Origin: Aphrophora alni
Taxonomy: Eukaryota > Arthropoda > Insecta > Hemiptera > Aphrophoridae
NCBI GenBank assembly: GCA_963513935.1
Contig: OY740769.1
Span: forward strand, 36,297,120 to 36,361,119
Direction: 5' to 3'
DNA: 64,000 nt
Shown piece by piece: positions 1 through 13,703 of the stretch (positions are counted from its first letter, which is position 1; every line of letters starts with the position of its first letter). The translations under genes and the position numbers were made by a program. The notes below the pieces were generated by a model. It searched no databases. It saw only the letters and a list, made by a program, of their open reading frames with translations, and was not told the origin of the DNA.

Positions 1-299
1 CACATCAGAACAGAATATCATTGTTGATCAGCTGTTATGTTGCCAACTAAGAAATAAAAAAAAATTAAAAAATTAGAATAATTATTCTGCATTTTGGTGA
101 TTAGTAAACAGGAATGAAACATGTTTGTTTCATTTTATAAATAGTTAATACTTATTTTTATTAAAAATAGTATTGTTATTTACAAATTTTAACAGTTAAT
201 ACTGTTTTAAAATTTATTTATTTATTTCGTTATTATGAAACATTTTTTTATGTATTTATTACCTATTTAACGATGTTATTATAGGTCAAACGTAAAAAA

Positions 300-615
300 A
301 AGTGTTTCTCAACCCCTATTTCGGGTGTTTTACAGGGGATATCTTAAAAACTAAGGGAGGTACAGTTTTAGGACACGTTTTATTCGATTTTCAGCTCAAA
401 AACTATAAGAAATCTCTGAATTTGGACCTGCATTTGCCTTCCCAGAATTTAAGGAAGTCTTCATTTCACCCAAGGTACTAAATTTTGGGCGAAATCTTTC
501 GCTAGCCGTAACTCGCTTACGAAGCAATTCCGGACCTATGTTTATATAAACTTTTTTCATTATTTTTACTAATAGAATGAGCTGTATAAGTGTGGGGATA
601 ACCTCGTGAATCACC

Positions 616-620
<5 letters not shown>
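300..620 (-). mobile_element. Remnant of TA-flanked DNA element, one terminus retained
   Basis: On the minus strand this block starts with TACAGGGTGATTCACGAG directly against a (TA)n array. That form (TA target, then CAGGGTG) resembles the termini of Tc1/mariner-like elements in insects. GC content is higher than in the flanks. A 72-codon minus-strand ORF (396-614) holds a readable stretch (GPELLRKRV, then RPKFSTLGEMKTS) that I cannot assign to a family. No matching inverted terminus was found on the left, so the element appears truncated. An internal motif of an unrelated repeat family is the alternative. Confidence 0.4.

Positions 621-655
<35 letters not shown>
619..655. repeat. (TA)n microsatellite
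   Basis: About 18 TA units run directly on from the CCCTGTA terminus of the preceding element, suggesting that the array grew from the TA target site. Confidence 0.95.
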
Positions 656-661
<6 letters not shown>

Positions 662-836
662 ATTCAAGAATGAAAATCGCTCTTCACATTTTCTTGAAGA
701 CATAAATTTAAATAATGTGCGATCCTATATGTATTGAGTTTTTCGACATTGCGTTTTCCAACAACCCACACAGTTTGCCCGATTTTTATATAAAAATTAA
801 TATCATAATATGTTAGAGCCATCCATTTTTATACTT

Positions 837-837
<1 letters not shown>

Positions 838-888
<51 letters not shown>
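838..888 (-). repeat. 51-nt poly(T) tract, possible retroposon poly(A) tail
   Basis: This is an uninterrupted run of about 51 T. Read on the minus strand it is a long poly(A) preceded by ACAATTGTATTTATT-like sequence, as in the tail of a retrotransposed transcript. No coding sequence of a parent element was recognised upstream on the minus strand (889-1100), so a simple expanded homopolymer is equally possible. Confidence 0.6.
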
Positions 889-892
<4 letters not shown>

Positions 893-3800
893 AATACAAT
901 TTGATGGTACGAGCCAATAAATAAACAAAACAAATTATTATATTTATAAAATTATAAATACAAATGTTACAACCGATTTTCATTCAATTGTTCTATTGTG
1001 TTTCCTTTGTGGACTAGGAATAAATAAGCAAATCTTGTAGTAAAAAATAAAACAAAATCATAAACGTAACATAACGAAGACATAGACCTCAAAATATCCA
1101 CATACGATTTCAATAAAGATAATTTTTTGTCGCAAAATTTTTAAGTTGTATCCTTATTTTCTTAAACATAGAAGACAAATTATTAATAATATATTATTAT
1201 TTGAAATACAAATCAATATATTATGCAATAGGATGTACGTGCGTAATTCTATTTACAGGGAAGTATCTTAGTTATTTTATTCCCTCCGTTATGCAACACG
1301 TCGTTTCTCATTTCCATATTATTAGTGCCATAATGAACGACTTTTATCATATCACTGTTTTATTTCTTATCCATGAGTTTGATATGTGACTTGTATAGTA
1401 TTACAGTTTCCAAAACCATCAGCGTCAATTTGTTTGGAACAAATCATTGTAGCTATACACATACCTTCTGCTTATACATTACGTAACTTATTTAATTTCT
1501 TTTTCGCGTAAATTATTCAAATTTATATATATTCTATGTATGTGTAGGAATGTAATAATAATATAATAGGGTCAAGTTAAACGACAAGCGGTATAACCAT
1601 AACTACAAAAATAATCAGTGTACTGAGGGCTTTTATACTGTAAATATAAAAATTGCTTCTTTGGTGTTTAAGGATTTGATTACCCTTGTAAAATCTCCAG
1701 AGCACTAAAACTTAAGTTTTATTCTGACCGAAGCTTTTCGGCTAAAAATACTTTGAGAAAATTACAACCCTTTCACGTCTAAAAGGGATGCAAATGTAAA
1801 AAAATTACTAAGGATAAATGTTAGGTATTTTATTTAATTAAAAACACCACTGAAAGAAGAATATGTAGTTTATCTCTACTTAAAATACCTATTGTTGTAA
1901 AGAATAGATTTATTAGTTGTTACAATTTTTTATTTTATTTTTAACTGCTAATTTTTGTAAAAAATAAATAAGAATGTTATGCCATCGGTTGTAATTAGTT
2001 GGATGGCTTTCTTTCTTGAGTCATTATTTATTTAACTAGTACAATATTACAAATGTCCATAAATACAACATTTTTACACGTATATCCTTATAAGGTAAAA
2101 TTTATTTTTCAAACGGATGGTAGTAAATCGTGTAATAGTACACAATTTACAGAGATACTCGTTGTAGTACACAATTAAAAACCGTGAAAGATATTTCAAT
2201 GAATATCCTGTTGTCAGAAAGTTTTGCGACATGTCTGAGACTTACGTAATATATTAATTGATATTAAATATAACATTTGACGATTTATGATGTCAGATGG
2301 TACCATGGCTTTGTTATGTCATATGTTATAACTTTAACTGCCTGTAACAACGTAGAAGTCACGTGGTAAGAACTAATTAACAGTTTGTTTACACGTTCTA
2401 TTATAAGAGGTCAAGTTATTAATGGCAGGGTATTATCTCAGGTCTACTTTACATTGTTTGGATTAATGTGCTCCAGTTTAAATATAAATAAATTGTTTAT
2501 AATATATAAAATCAAATAATTCACTATATTTAACGGATATCAATCTACTTTAAGAGATATTAATTTTTAATTTAAATTTGTGTTTCTCCTATTTCATTAC
2601 AGTCTGAGATATAATATACTTTTTTTCAAAACAGTAACGTATAGGTTTTTCTAACGCGATCTTTTATTTAAAATTAAAACGATCTACAAATATTTAGTTA
2701 ATGTACTTATTTAAAATAATATTTGTTCTGTGTTTAGTTATTTATTTCTTAAATTGTTAAAAGTAAAATTTAGTTTATCTCTGATTTTAAAAAATCCAGA
2801 TAAAAATAATAAATTGTTAAATTCCTAAATTAATATTTCGTCAAAAGATTCAATAATTTATTATTATCAACACTTTGTATTGAAAATGAATGAAATGTAC
2901 AATTTTAGAAGTTATGATATAAACATATCTGCATATTTAACATGTTCAACATGTTAAATAAAATCAATCTTGTGAAAGAAAATTGATGTTGCAACACCAA
3001 GAAGTTCGATAATTTATATATAGAAAATAAAATTAATATATAATAAGATTTTAAAATTCAAAATTATCAACAATATATCAACTCGTAAACCTTCTTATTG
3101 GTTGGAATAGGTCCAAGTCAGATTCTTTCAGATACATGATTTATATTCTACAACTGGAGTCGACCCAGTTTTATGCTTATATTTTGTATTTGTGACAAAT
3201 TCTGAATCTGAAAATTATAAAGCTGAGTGGCAGTAAAAAAATATATCGCGGAACATATAATCGGGTTAATGCTTTATATGAATTTCTATTCTTTTTCATT
3301 CTCAACGATTAGCAGAGATTTTTCCTCAACCCAATGAAAAACTTGTATTTTTGCAAACCATATAATTTATATTAAGTATTTACGTTTAATACGAATTTCA
3401 GTGAAACTTTACACTTTTTATTCTATTTTATTAGCACAAATAAATATTATATAAATTAAATATCCATTTAGCATTTTAAAAATGGCCTTCGTTAAAGTAA
3501 TTGCCGTTTTTATTTTAATAGCATTCTATATCTATTTGAATTGATATCCTGGATCCAATAATGACATAAGTCCAAATAAACAACGGTTAACATTGTTACA
3601 ACAGTAGAAGGAAACAGTTGATCATTTTACAACTGGTAAATTAAATCAGAATACTTTATTTTCTTTAGGCATAAAAAAATCATCATCTGAATTTAATAAT
3701 GTATGTAACCTAGGCTTCGTAAATTGGTAATGTTTAAGAAAGCACTATATTTAATTGAAAGCAGCAATGTAAAATATTTAATTTACCTATATATTTGCCA

Positions 3801-6800
3801 TAATTCTGCAGAAATAACATGGATTAATAATAATCATGAATATTGTGACTCTTAACTTAGAGGTAGAAAGCTTATATTTTTATTATGCAATATAAAGACG
3901 TTATAGAGAACATGTTTGTCTTTCACTCAAAAAAATATTAAACCAGTAAAACGAATTAACAAATTCAAGAAAGAAATATTTATTAGGATATTCGTACTGC
4001 CTTTTGATTAAAACAAATGAAGTAGAGATCTACATTACAGTACCTAGGAAGTCGTTTACAAACTTAAAATTTATTTCTGACAGGCTTACATTTAATTTTA
4101 GATAAATGTGCGACTTGAATTGTTAGAAAAACACTATAATTTATAATTAGTATTTCCAACTACATGAAGTAGTACTATGCATTCAAATCATATACCAAAC
4201 TAATTTAATAATATTCACTAAACACGATTTTTGTTTTTAATAATAGATTATTTGAATGTTTGAAAAATTCCTACTATTATGTTTAACCTTTTGATACATT
4301 TATAAAAGGAAGTACTTGGAATATAACCACTATATGGACAAATGTTAAACAAAAAATCACAACAGTAAAATAAGAATTGAATTTTTATTTGGTACACAAG
4401 TATTATAAGACCGTACATTAAAATAAGAAAATTCGACAAAATATAATAATATTAGTGGTAATACGTTTCTAAAATATTTTTAATACACAAAAGTGTCACT
4501 TTGTAATTGATATGTTGTCATAGTTACGCATACTATTATAGGCATTTGCAGTCGTAATTGCACTGTACTCCGAATAATGTTATTACAGCATTTTTCCACA
4601 GCTAATGTCTCAATATTTCACACATTCGACACACATTCACTCAAGTTCCTGCAGAGCAAATGTCTGCGGTGGGTTGAACTATCTCCTTAAATTATATGAT
4701 CTGTTAAAAACGACAGTAGCGTTCAACCTACAAAATTATTTATAAATTACTAGATCAAGTTTTTATTGCTGATGTTAATAACCAAAATATTTGCTATGAA
4801 AATTAATTTCATAATTGTTTATTTTTTTTTAATATTATTTATTATTGAAGTAGAAACATGTTATTTTAATAAAGAACGATTATGGTGCTTGTACCAAAAA
4901 TAAAAAATAATTGTTTAAACGTAATTGGATAGTGATAGATTGTTCATATTATTGGTATAGTTTATTTTAAAATCCCTCTTTACAAACAAATTACAACCTC
5001 TTAAGAAGGACAATATGTCAACAATAACTTTTTTCCCCATAATGATTGCATAAAATGTGATAAAACATATAAGACTTTCCCTGTGTAAATAATACGTCTA
5101 AATCTAAAATGTGTAACTGCCGCAACCATGTGTTAATGGTTCAGATTAATAGATTAATCTCTGTATGATTCTTAATACAATGAGGTATTAAGCAAAGTAT
5201 TTCAATGCTGTAAGAGTATAAGAGAAGGGTTTTAACAAGTTCATTATTAAGTCGCATAAACTAGGTTCAATGCATTGTGGTTTCCTTTAAATTAAGATTA
5301 AACTTCGCATTCTTTTCATCATGTCTGAATACACAGTTGCACTACCATAAAGTTTTATTGAATAATTTTCAATAATAACTCGGTGAGAAATTTGCAAAAC
5401 AAATAGGAAGGTAATTTGCACAATAATGGATCTGAATAATGTAGTTTTATTGAATGTAAAAATAAACATTGTGCGGTATTTAACTTCTTAAGCATATGCC
5501 GTCATTATAACTGTCCTATTGCATAAGTAAAAAATAAAGTTATGTTCAAAGGGTGCAAGTATAAATGTCACAAGTATAATAAATGCAAGTGCTAGTTTTA
5601 TTAATGATTTAGGCGATATATGATCGCCAATTACGTTCCTCGTCAAAATCTAATTTACTTTTCAAGGATAGTTAATTATAATGCTTTTTATAAACATCAA
5701 AACTTGAATAAGAATTTTAAACATTTTGGAGCCAAATATTGAGTATCAGAATTTGCAAGAACTTAAAATATCTGAAACATTCCAAGATAGTTATGTTAAT
5801 AATTATGTATTATCATTATGCTATTAACCTGAACTTATTATCTCATTATAAAACTGTACATAAATACAATCTATCCATCATTGTCCAAGCAAAAAAATGA
5901 GACAACGATAAATTAAAATTTACTACATATACAAGTACTGTACCACATTTATTACCTTAATTCTTTTCTATATTTTAGATTAGTTAGATTATTGAATTGA
6001 GTCGCCAATATATCAATGAGATCTATTGTGTCCTATTGTAAACATCAGTTTTCATAAATGATCAAATACTTGCACAACGCTTGATTCAATATAAAATTTT
6101 AACTCCTAAGAATTAATTAAAGTTTGTTTTAAAATATTCGTAGCCACCAATACACCAACACTAAAGCCGCACGGCCACTGTTATGAATAATATTCTTGGG
6201 AAATGTCTGCTTTTTGACCATGTATGATTAAAAAATAAACGTGAAACAAGTTTTGTAATATAAACATTTGTAAACATATCGTTCACAAAGTATTTTTTTT
6301 AATATTCAGCCACAGGCCTGCGGTTTTGATGAAGTAGTGATTAGTCTTTACATATCAATAATCTTACATTGGCACTGCTCCAAAAAACAGAAAATGTAAC
6401 TGTATCTCTAAAAGTAAATTAACTACAAACATTTTTTTAATATAACAATTACCTCTCAACTCCAGACTTCACTAAATTAGAATATTTTCAGATGAAGCAT
6501 AATTCTAATTGTTCTACCATTTAAGATTATTTATATTTTCCGTATAAATTAAAACTGCTGTCAATCTCTAAATATATCATTCAATTCTCCGATATTGTGA
6601 ATACAAATTTCATTTAGCATTATTGTATCTTAAGCCTGAAATTTCAACACATAACTTTAATTAAATTAATTGCACTTTACCATTATAATCTAAATTATAA
6701 CTATTTTTAAGAGAAATTAAAAAGAACTCTTAGAAATCAATAGTATTATGTTTGTAATTACAGTAAGATTAGTCGTAGTTACAATGAATAATAAATAAAC

Positions 6801-7296
6801 TTCCATTTATATATTTAATTTAGTACTACAAAACAAATTGTAAAATAATTATATACAGATACTTTTAATTATAAACACTGTAAATTCTCTTTCAATAAAC
6901 CAATTTAAAAAAAAAAAAGAAGAAATATCGACAAGAAAAGTCTGTCGGCACAAGATGTCACCGGTTATTATTATGCTGTTAGGACAGCTTTCATTGTTTA
7001 AGTTTTGCAATTAAGGTTTTCTCTTAGAATGGTTGAAATGGTTGAAGTAGAAACTAATTTCAAAGTCCCGTAATATTAGAAATATATTTGAAAATCTTTT
7101 GTAATTAATTTCTTTAGTTTTAACTTTTTAACAGAATGTATTAAAGTGTAAAATTTAATGATGGTTTGGCAAAAAATACTTACATTTAATTCTAATTTAT
7201 GTACTTTATATTTCTTCCGATGACGTTAGTACTTACAAGTGGTTATAGTTCATAAATTATTCTTGCTGTATATGCAAAAAAACATATTAATACACT
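889..7296. other. AT-rich noncoding stretch, no gene seen
   Basis: Only short chance ORFs (60-63 codons) occur, without recognisable motifs or coding-like composition. No mobile element could be identified apart from the small palindrome listed separately. Introns or intergenic DNA are both possible. Confidence 0.6.
2935..2959. repeat. 25-bp near-perfect palindrome
   Basis: Two 12-bp arms (ATTTAACATGTT and its complement) flank a single central base, creating two adjacent AACATGTT half-sites. It could be a protein-binding dyad or chance in AT-rich DNA. Confidence 0.6.

Positions 7297-7390
<94 letters not shown>
7297..7390. repeat. Compound (AC)10(AT)37 microsatellite
   Basis: About 20 nt of AC repeats pass directly into about 74 nt of AT repeats. 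The AT array ends exactly at the left terminus of the foldback element that follows. Confidence 0.95.
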
Positions 7391-7391
<1 letters not shown>

Positions 7392-7393
<2 letters not shown>

Positions 7394-8174
7394 AAGTGTC
7401 CTAAAAGTCCCACCCCCCCCTATTATTTTTTTAAAAATCGAAATAGACAGATTTGCTTTGGGGAGAGTTTAGACAACCAAAGAAGGAGTTTTTTTAAGTA
7501 TCAAAATTTTCAACCCTTACCCCCAAAATGGGGTAGTTTGGGGGTTAGTCAAGAATTTTAAATAGCAACCCCTATTAAGTGATACCTCATTTTAAAGGTC
7601 TTTTTAAAAATAAGAATAATGGTGCAAAGTCGAGGTCTCTAAGTTCATCCTACCCAACATAGCGACCCAATTGAGAATTTTACGTTAATAATTACACCGG
7701 AAATGTTACGAAATGTACAACAAGCTTTTGAGTCCATAATCTATTTCTGCCAAGAAGTAATTGGTAGCCATTTTTAGAACTTAATCTGAGCTAAAAAAAA
7801 CAAGGTAAGGCTCTTACCATCATTTTACCAACATAGAGCAGTTTGTAATGTAATAAAACAAACCGGAGTTTGTAGGTTAACATTCACAATTCGATTGGTC
7901 GCTATGTTGGGTAGAATAAACGTAGATACCTCTAGTTTGCACCATTATTCTTATTTTTAAAAGACCTTTAAAATGAGGTATCACTCAATAGGGGTTGCTA
8001 TTTAAAAATTTTGGACTTACCCCCAAACTAACCGATTTGAGGGGTAAGGGTTGAATATTCCGATACTTCAAAAAAACTCCTCCTTTTGTTATCTAAACTT
8101 CCGTCAAATCAAATATATCTACAGTATTTCCAGTAGTAAAAAAAAATAGGTGGTGGGACTTATAGGACACTTGG
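7392..8174. mobile_element. Foldback element / MITE with ~290-bp terminal inverted repeats
   Basis: The left end reads CCAAGTGTCCTAAAAGTCCC and the right end is its inverse (GGGACTTATAGGACACTTGG). Both ends are flanked by TA (7390-7391 and 8175-8176), the target duplication of Tc1/mariner-type elements. The inverted repeats run inward for about 290 bp on each side with scattered mismatches. They share a CCTACCCAACATAGCGACC block (ending near 7669) with its inverse starting near 7899. About 230 bp of core lies between them. No transposase coding sequence is visible, so the element is non-autonomous. Long inverted repeats also fit a foldback class rather than a classical short-TIR MITE. Confidence 0.85.
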
Positions 8175-8176
8175 TA

Positions 8177-11100
8177 TATACTTTTTAATATTTTTGTTAA
8201 TATAATGAATAAATATCACAAATCAAAGAGATAAAATCACCCCTTCGATACTGTACATCTGCTTTTTGGGTTTTTTCTTCAGATATTTACAGGAGCGTAA
8301 TGCATCATGATTGATCGGTACTGCCATTTTAAATATTAGCTTGTAAAGTTTTAGACCAAACTTAGGGGTCTACTGTCTAATTTACGTTCCATGAACATTT
8401 AGAAAAAGCGAGTTTCACGTAAAAAATTGGCGCATAATGATAAGAGTGAATATTACAGGTGTTTTTAGTTTAGATTTTTTGCAAATTGAAACTGTAGGTA
8501 TCACAACTAATGTAATTATCATTTTACTGAAACAACCCTTCTGGCTAATTCAATCTATTTAAACCAGGTTAATCATAACAGATTTATAAATCTATTTATT
8601 TTATAATTTAATTTACAAAATAATAAATATTATCCCAAAAAGGTAAAAGTAAAAAATCGGACCATGTACTGTAGAGATAATTTACCAAAGAGGACAAAAG
8701 CTAATCAAATGGTGAAAGTATTAGTGATGGGATATAAAAAATAAAAAATTAAAAAATGATCAATTGGAAAAATGTGATTTATGTTAGAAAAATTAAAAAT
8801 TTTACACGAAATAAAAAAAAATACATATGTGAAAAAAAATTTCTCCAAAAGAGACAAAAAAGTAAATGAAAGTGACCTCCAAAATATCATTTGTTGCAGT
8901 AAAAGTTACGTAAATACATAAATGTCTTTACACCAAATGACATAAGCCATTCAAAAGTTTTTATTTTTAACTTACAAGTCTTCTCAGAATTAATGAAAAT
9001 TGAAACAGATTGATAGAAGTATGAAGCAAAATAGAAAAAGATTCTGGTTAACTTCAATATTTTAGGAACTTTTATCTTGGCAAAAAGTGCAATATTTAAA
9101 TTTTGAATAGGAAAAGAGAATATTTTAATCTTAGATGATCATTTTGTATCCTAGTGTACAATCACTCGAAGGAAACTTATACTCATATTGGTGAAAGTAC
9201 AATGTATCTTTGAGTGCCTCAGGTGCATTTTCTGATAACCACTAAGATTCTTTAATAAAAATATGACGTATTTCCTCTTTGTTATTATATATATTGTGTT
9301 CAACGATAATATCCAAAAGTAGTTAATAAGTAGATAATTATTGTAGGGATGATAGGACGTTTCAAACTTTTAAAATGCTTCTTGTTTATTTGCCTCCCTT
9401 ATTGAGAGTAACCTCAAATGTACTTAAAATATTTAATGATTACACTTTCATTGTACAAAGTACTTATATTTCATAAAATTACCTAAATAGTAAATACCGT
9501 AAGTTTTTATAGCTTGATACGTACCACATTGATTTGGGTTATTAATCCTATAATTTTATTGAAAAGTTAATATAAATCAGTCATGTTAATTTTATGAAAA
9601 TAATTCTATTATCAGTTCCAAAGGAGTAATTTTATTTTCTGTTTACACAGCAAACAATATTTGAATATACCTCATAGAGTGTTAAAATAAAATTGATATC
9701 ATGTAATTATTTATTCAAATACAATCAACAATTGAACAATTGTTTTTGAAGTTACTAATCACAATGATAAACTGTTAGAAAAGGACTTGCATATGACAAT
9801 AATTGTATAATATTACATTTAACACATTACTCCGCCATATTTTTTTTTATAATAGTAAAATTAGATATTAAATTATTATGAATTACATCCATACAAATAT
9901 GTAAATAAAAAAAAGAAAGAAAAAACTAAATAAATTATTTCAGTACCTCGTTGTTACTTAATAACAAGAATTAAGTATGTGTGTAATTTTTTGTTGTAGT
10001 AAATTCTTCAAATTAAAAAATACTGTCAGGTTTTACTAAAACAGATTTATTATTAGTTGAATAAGTTTCGTAAGGAAAAAAACGGTTGTTTTAATGTTTA
10101 AATTGTATCATAATTTCAAGTATAACACCAAGTTATTTTTTCCGTGAGATCAATTGTTTATCACTACATCTTGACACTTTCTTCACACATTATTTTGTGG
10201 AGCTTACAAAACATGCATCAAGTACTTGTTTTGATTATATTTGTTAGTAACATAATAAAGAACTTACAATTTAGTTACAGAAGATTTTAAAACAAATCAA
10301 TATCAATACATTTTAGTCAAATATAGATTGTTAGCTTGGTTTTGTATTCGTTGTTTATTATGGTTATGGAAAAAAGGGAGGAAGCAAATTTTAATTATGA
10401 TGTATTATGTTGTTTGTATTATTTTTTTAATAATATTTCTTTATCTTTATTTTTATATAATAACAAATATTTTGTAATTTGTCAATATATATGTCTTGAT
10501 ATTAAAGTCAGGATCATAAAACCAGCAGTTAATTTGAAAAAAACCGCATAATGAAATTCAAGTCAGTGTAACCTCTTCAACTGAAACGCCAAAGAGTAAA
10601 CTTGTAATACCATTATTTACATTAAGTAAATTTAACATTACTCTTCTAAAAAGTTTTAAATTTATATTCTTTTCTCAAGTCGAGAATATAAACATATACA
10701 TGTATCTTCGACTTAAATATTGGGTAAGTAAACACTCACATTCATATTGATTCAATGACAAATTAAGAACCTATAAACAAAAATAATTATTTTAGAAACT
10801 AATGACACTATGCTTTGTAAAGTATTATTTTAATTCATTGTATATTGTACCATATAGTATGTGAAAAAATAGAAGAAAATAATAAACAGCAACAACCGTC
10901 TTATGAAGATTCTAAAAATCGTCAAGCCTTTATACTCCTTCTATTATGGCTTGTTGTCTACATCAAGTCGCGAGTCGCACTATTTATCATCGAAATCGAG
11001 TTTTAAGAAAGCCGTAGTAAGGCAGACGAAGTAAAGAAAAATTTATCACTTGACTCATCTTGTGAAGATTATTTTAATCAAATGTAACATATTTGTATTT

Positions 11101-12780
11101 CATTATATGCAATTCTTAGTTGTAAGGGTACGCTTGTTTGTGTTATAATAAAAAGTTGTACCAACGGGAGAATAAAGAAAACTAATCATTCTAGTCCGAA
11201 AAAGCAAAAGCGTACTGATATATTTAAAATACCTAGAAAACAAAATTTTACCCACATTTTAAATAAACATACACTAAAACAAATTCATCTACTATATTAA
11301 ATTATGTTTACCAGGTTATTTAAGTTGCATGCTCTCCACTTCAAAAAATACATTGGCCCAACACTATCATTTAAAATAAAGCGGTAAAATTATTCAAGTT
11401 TAGTAGTTCAGAAAAAACAAATGACTGTATCCTCCATAAAAGCTCCAACTTTATACATGCAAATAGCCTATGTTTCGTCATAACTTTATTAAATTTACTA
11501 TTAAAATATAAAATCCACGAATTAATTAAACCTCCACTATTATATTATATTACACAATTAAAATATTTAACGAATTTCGAAAAATTATTGTTTTCTTCAA
11601 AACTTTTCTTTTAAATATTTTACGCAGTAACAGCTTGTACAATTATACCACATGTTATTTTTAAGTAATAAATTAAGCTTCATTTCTAGACTTTGTGAGA
11701 CATATGCCATAGATATTTCTTTTCTTTGATAACTATGGACATTTGCTAATATTTTTCTACGAGATATGTTTCAGAATAATATCTTTTGCTATATATATAT
11801 ATATCATGTATATTTTACAGTGCTTATAATGACGAGACGAAGTTTAACAATGTAAGGCTTATATATTATCATTGATTTTTATATTAGCTTTATATTTATC
11901 TGTTTTCTTTGAATTATTCAATACTAAACAAAATATTTTATTTTTTTTCCGAGATGGATCCGTAGTTATAAAACGAAATAAATACAATTTATGCGTATTG
12001 CAGGATATAACAAAAGATTATACATTTATTCACTTTTTTTATTGAAAACTTGAAATATCAATAAAAAAACGTTGCAAGAAATTGTCTTTTACTGGAATTA
12101 TGGTAAGATACTCTTACATAATTAGACTGTTATTAATAAATGTGAGAATTGAAATTTGCTAAGTTATAAGGAAATCATAACACACAGAACATTTAGGAAT
12201 TGCTGTCGTTTAAAATTCTCTCAAAAAGAAGATTATCATTGATTTTTGCAAATGATAAGGTGATATTCGCCCGTGTATTATTATATTATTTATATTAATT
12301 TAGCAAAAAGGAAAAGTTACAGATTACAAAAAATATAATATTATTATTTACATTTTAAAATACAAACTTTTAATTAAAAATAGCTTGCCTCAAGGTAATT
12401 ATTGTTCAAAAATTCCTTTATGTAAAAAAGAAAAAGTTAATTAGTCACGACCCTTCCGTTATACAATATTATAATTAACGTAACTGATAAATTAGAACAA
12501 TATATCTTTAAAAACTACAGAAAAGTTAGATAGTTTATTTCAGATAATCGTGTTCATTGCTTAAGATCGATATATTAAACAATTTAAGGTGAAGAGATGA
12601 AGTTACTTAAAACGAAAACAAAAACAGTTCAGCTTTTCTCAACTAACTTACTTCTAAACTAATGTATATCAAAGTATTGAAAATCGTTTAATTTCAGGAT
12701 ATATTCAATGTAATGTATAATATAAACCGTTGATGTAATCGTTTATATATTAAATTTTTTAACCTTTGCAGCAAAAGTAT
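8177..12780. other. AT-rich noncoding stretch, no gene seen
   Basis: Only ORFs of about 60-70 codons with strongly biased AT-rich codons occur. No repeat or element boundary was recognised. Confidence 0.6.
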
Positions 12781-13521
12781 CGCAACTGTTAGGAACTTAG
12801 CATGCTCATCAACAAGATGAAAGCTTTAGCGTGCCCAGTATGCAAGGTATAGTGTAGGTTTAATAGTTGGAAACAATTTCGACCTTCAATTGTTTGCCTT
12901 ACGTTCACATTCCATGACTTTAGGAACTCGTTGAAGGTGATTTTCAAAATGTTGTTGTTAAAATGGGACCATTTAAAAAAAGATCGTGTTAACATGTTGG
13001 TTATTTATTGTATAACACACTGAACTAGATAACCATTTTTTAATGTAAATTCTACAAGTTAGTAATGGTACCAACTCACCTCTTACTATGAAAAAAAGTC
13101 AAGTTATTGCCGAAAATGTAACAAACAGAATAGTGACCCCCCCCTCCAAGAAAATGAAACATTTGTATAAGTTACCAGACGTGGTAGAGCCGACATGAAA
13201 ATAGCAGTGGACACTGGTTATTATTGTATATATAACATGTACGAGGTCTGTTAGGGCATAATCGGTGTTAAGAAAGAAGTGATATAAGCAATAACAATGT
13301 TCAGAAAACCGGTGTAACATTTTTTCGAAACAAGCCTACCATATAATAAGCATACTGGATAAGACCCACCAATACAATTTAACATTTCCAAAAAGGTCCT
13401 AGAGCCCATCTTTACGGCAATACATCTGTAGTATCTGCTTGCTTTACGTTGCTGTTATGGAATTCGGTAAGTACCATGAATAGCACATCTATTCGTTACT
13501 TTCTGTTGAACATCATTTCTT

Positions 13522-13703
13522 AAAGTTTAAAATCAAACACCCGATACCACAATTCAATAAAACAAGATTTTTTCCTTATGTACAATTCAGTAACATAGTA
13601 ACCATCTTCAGAGGTTGATTATTAAACAAACACTAATCTTCTACATTAGGAAATACAACTTATTTTATTGAATTGTGGTATTGCGTGTTTAATTTCAAAC
13701 TTT
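13522..13703. repeat. Inverted-repeat element, 45-bp arms
   Basis: The arms 13522-13566 and 13659-13703 are inverse copies that differ at about six positions. Both contain ACCACAATTCAATAAAA or its complement. The 92-bp spacer holds an ACCATCTTCAGAGG motif like the CATCTTCAG strings found near ends of Penelope-like repeats. There are no coding traces. It may be a MITE, or a pair of element termini around a lost core. Confidence 0.65.

Noticed and set aside
7239..7472. ORF with long Ile-Tyr repeat
   Set aside because: It is a translation of the (AT)n array reaching into the foldback element end.
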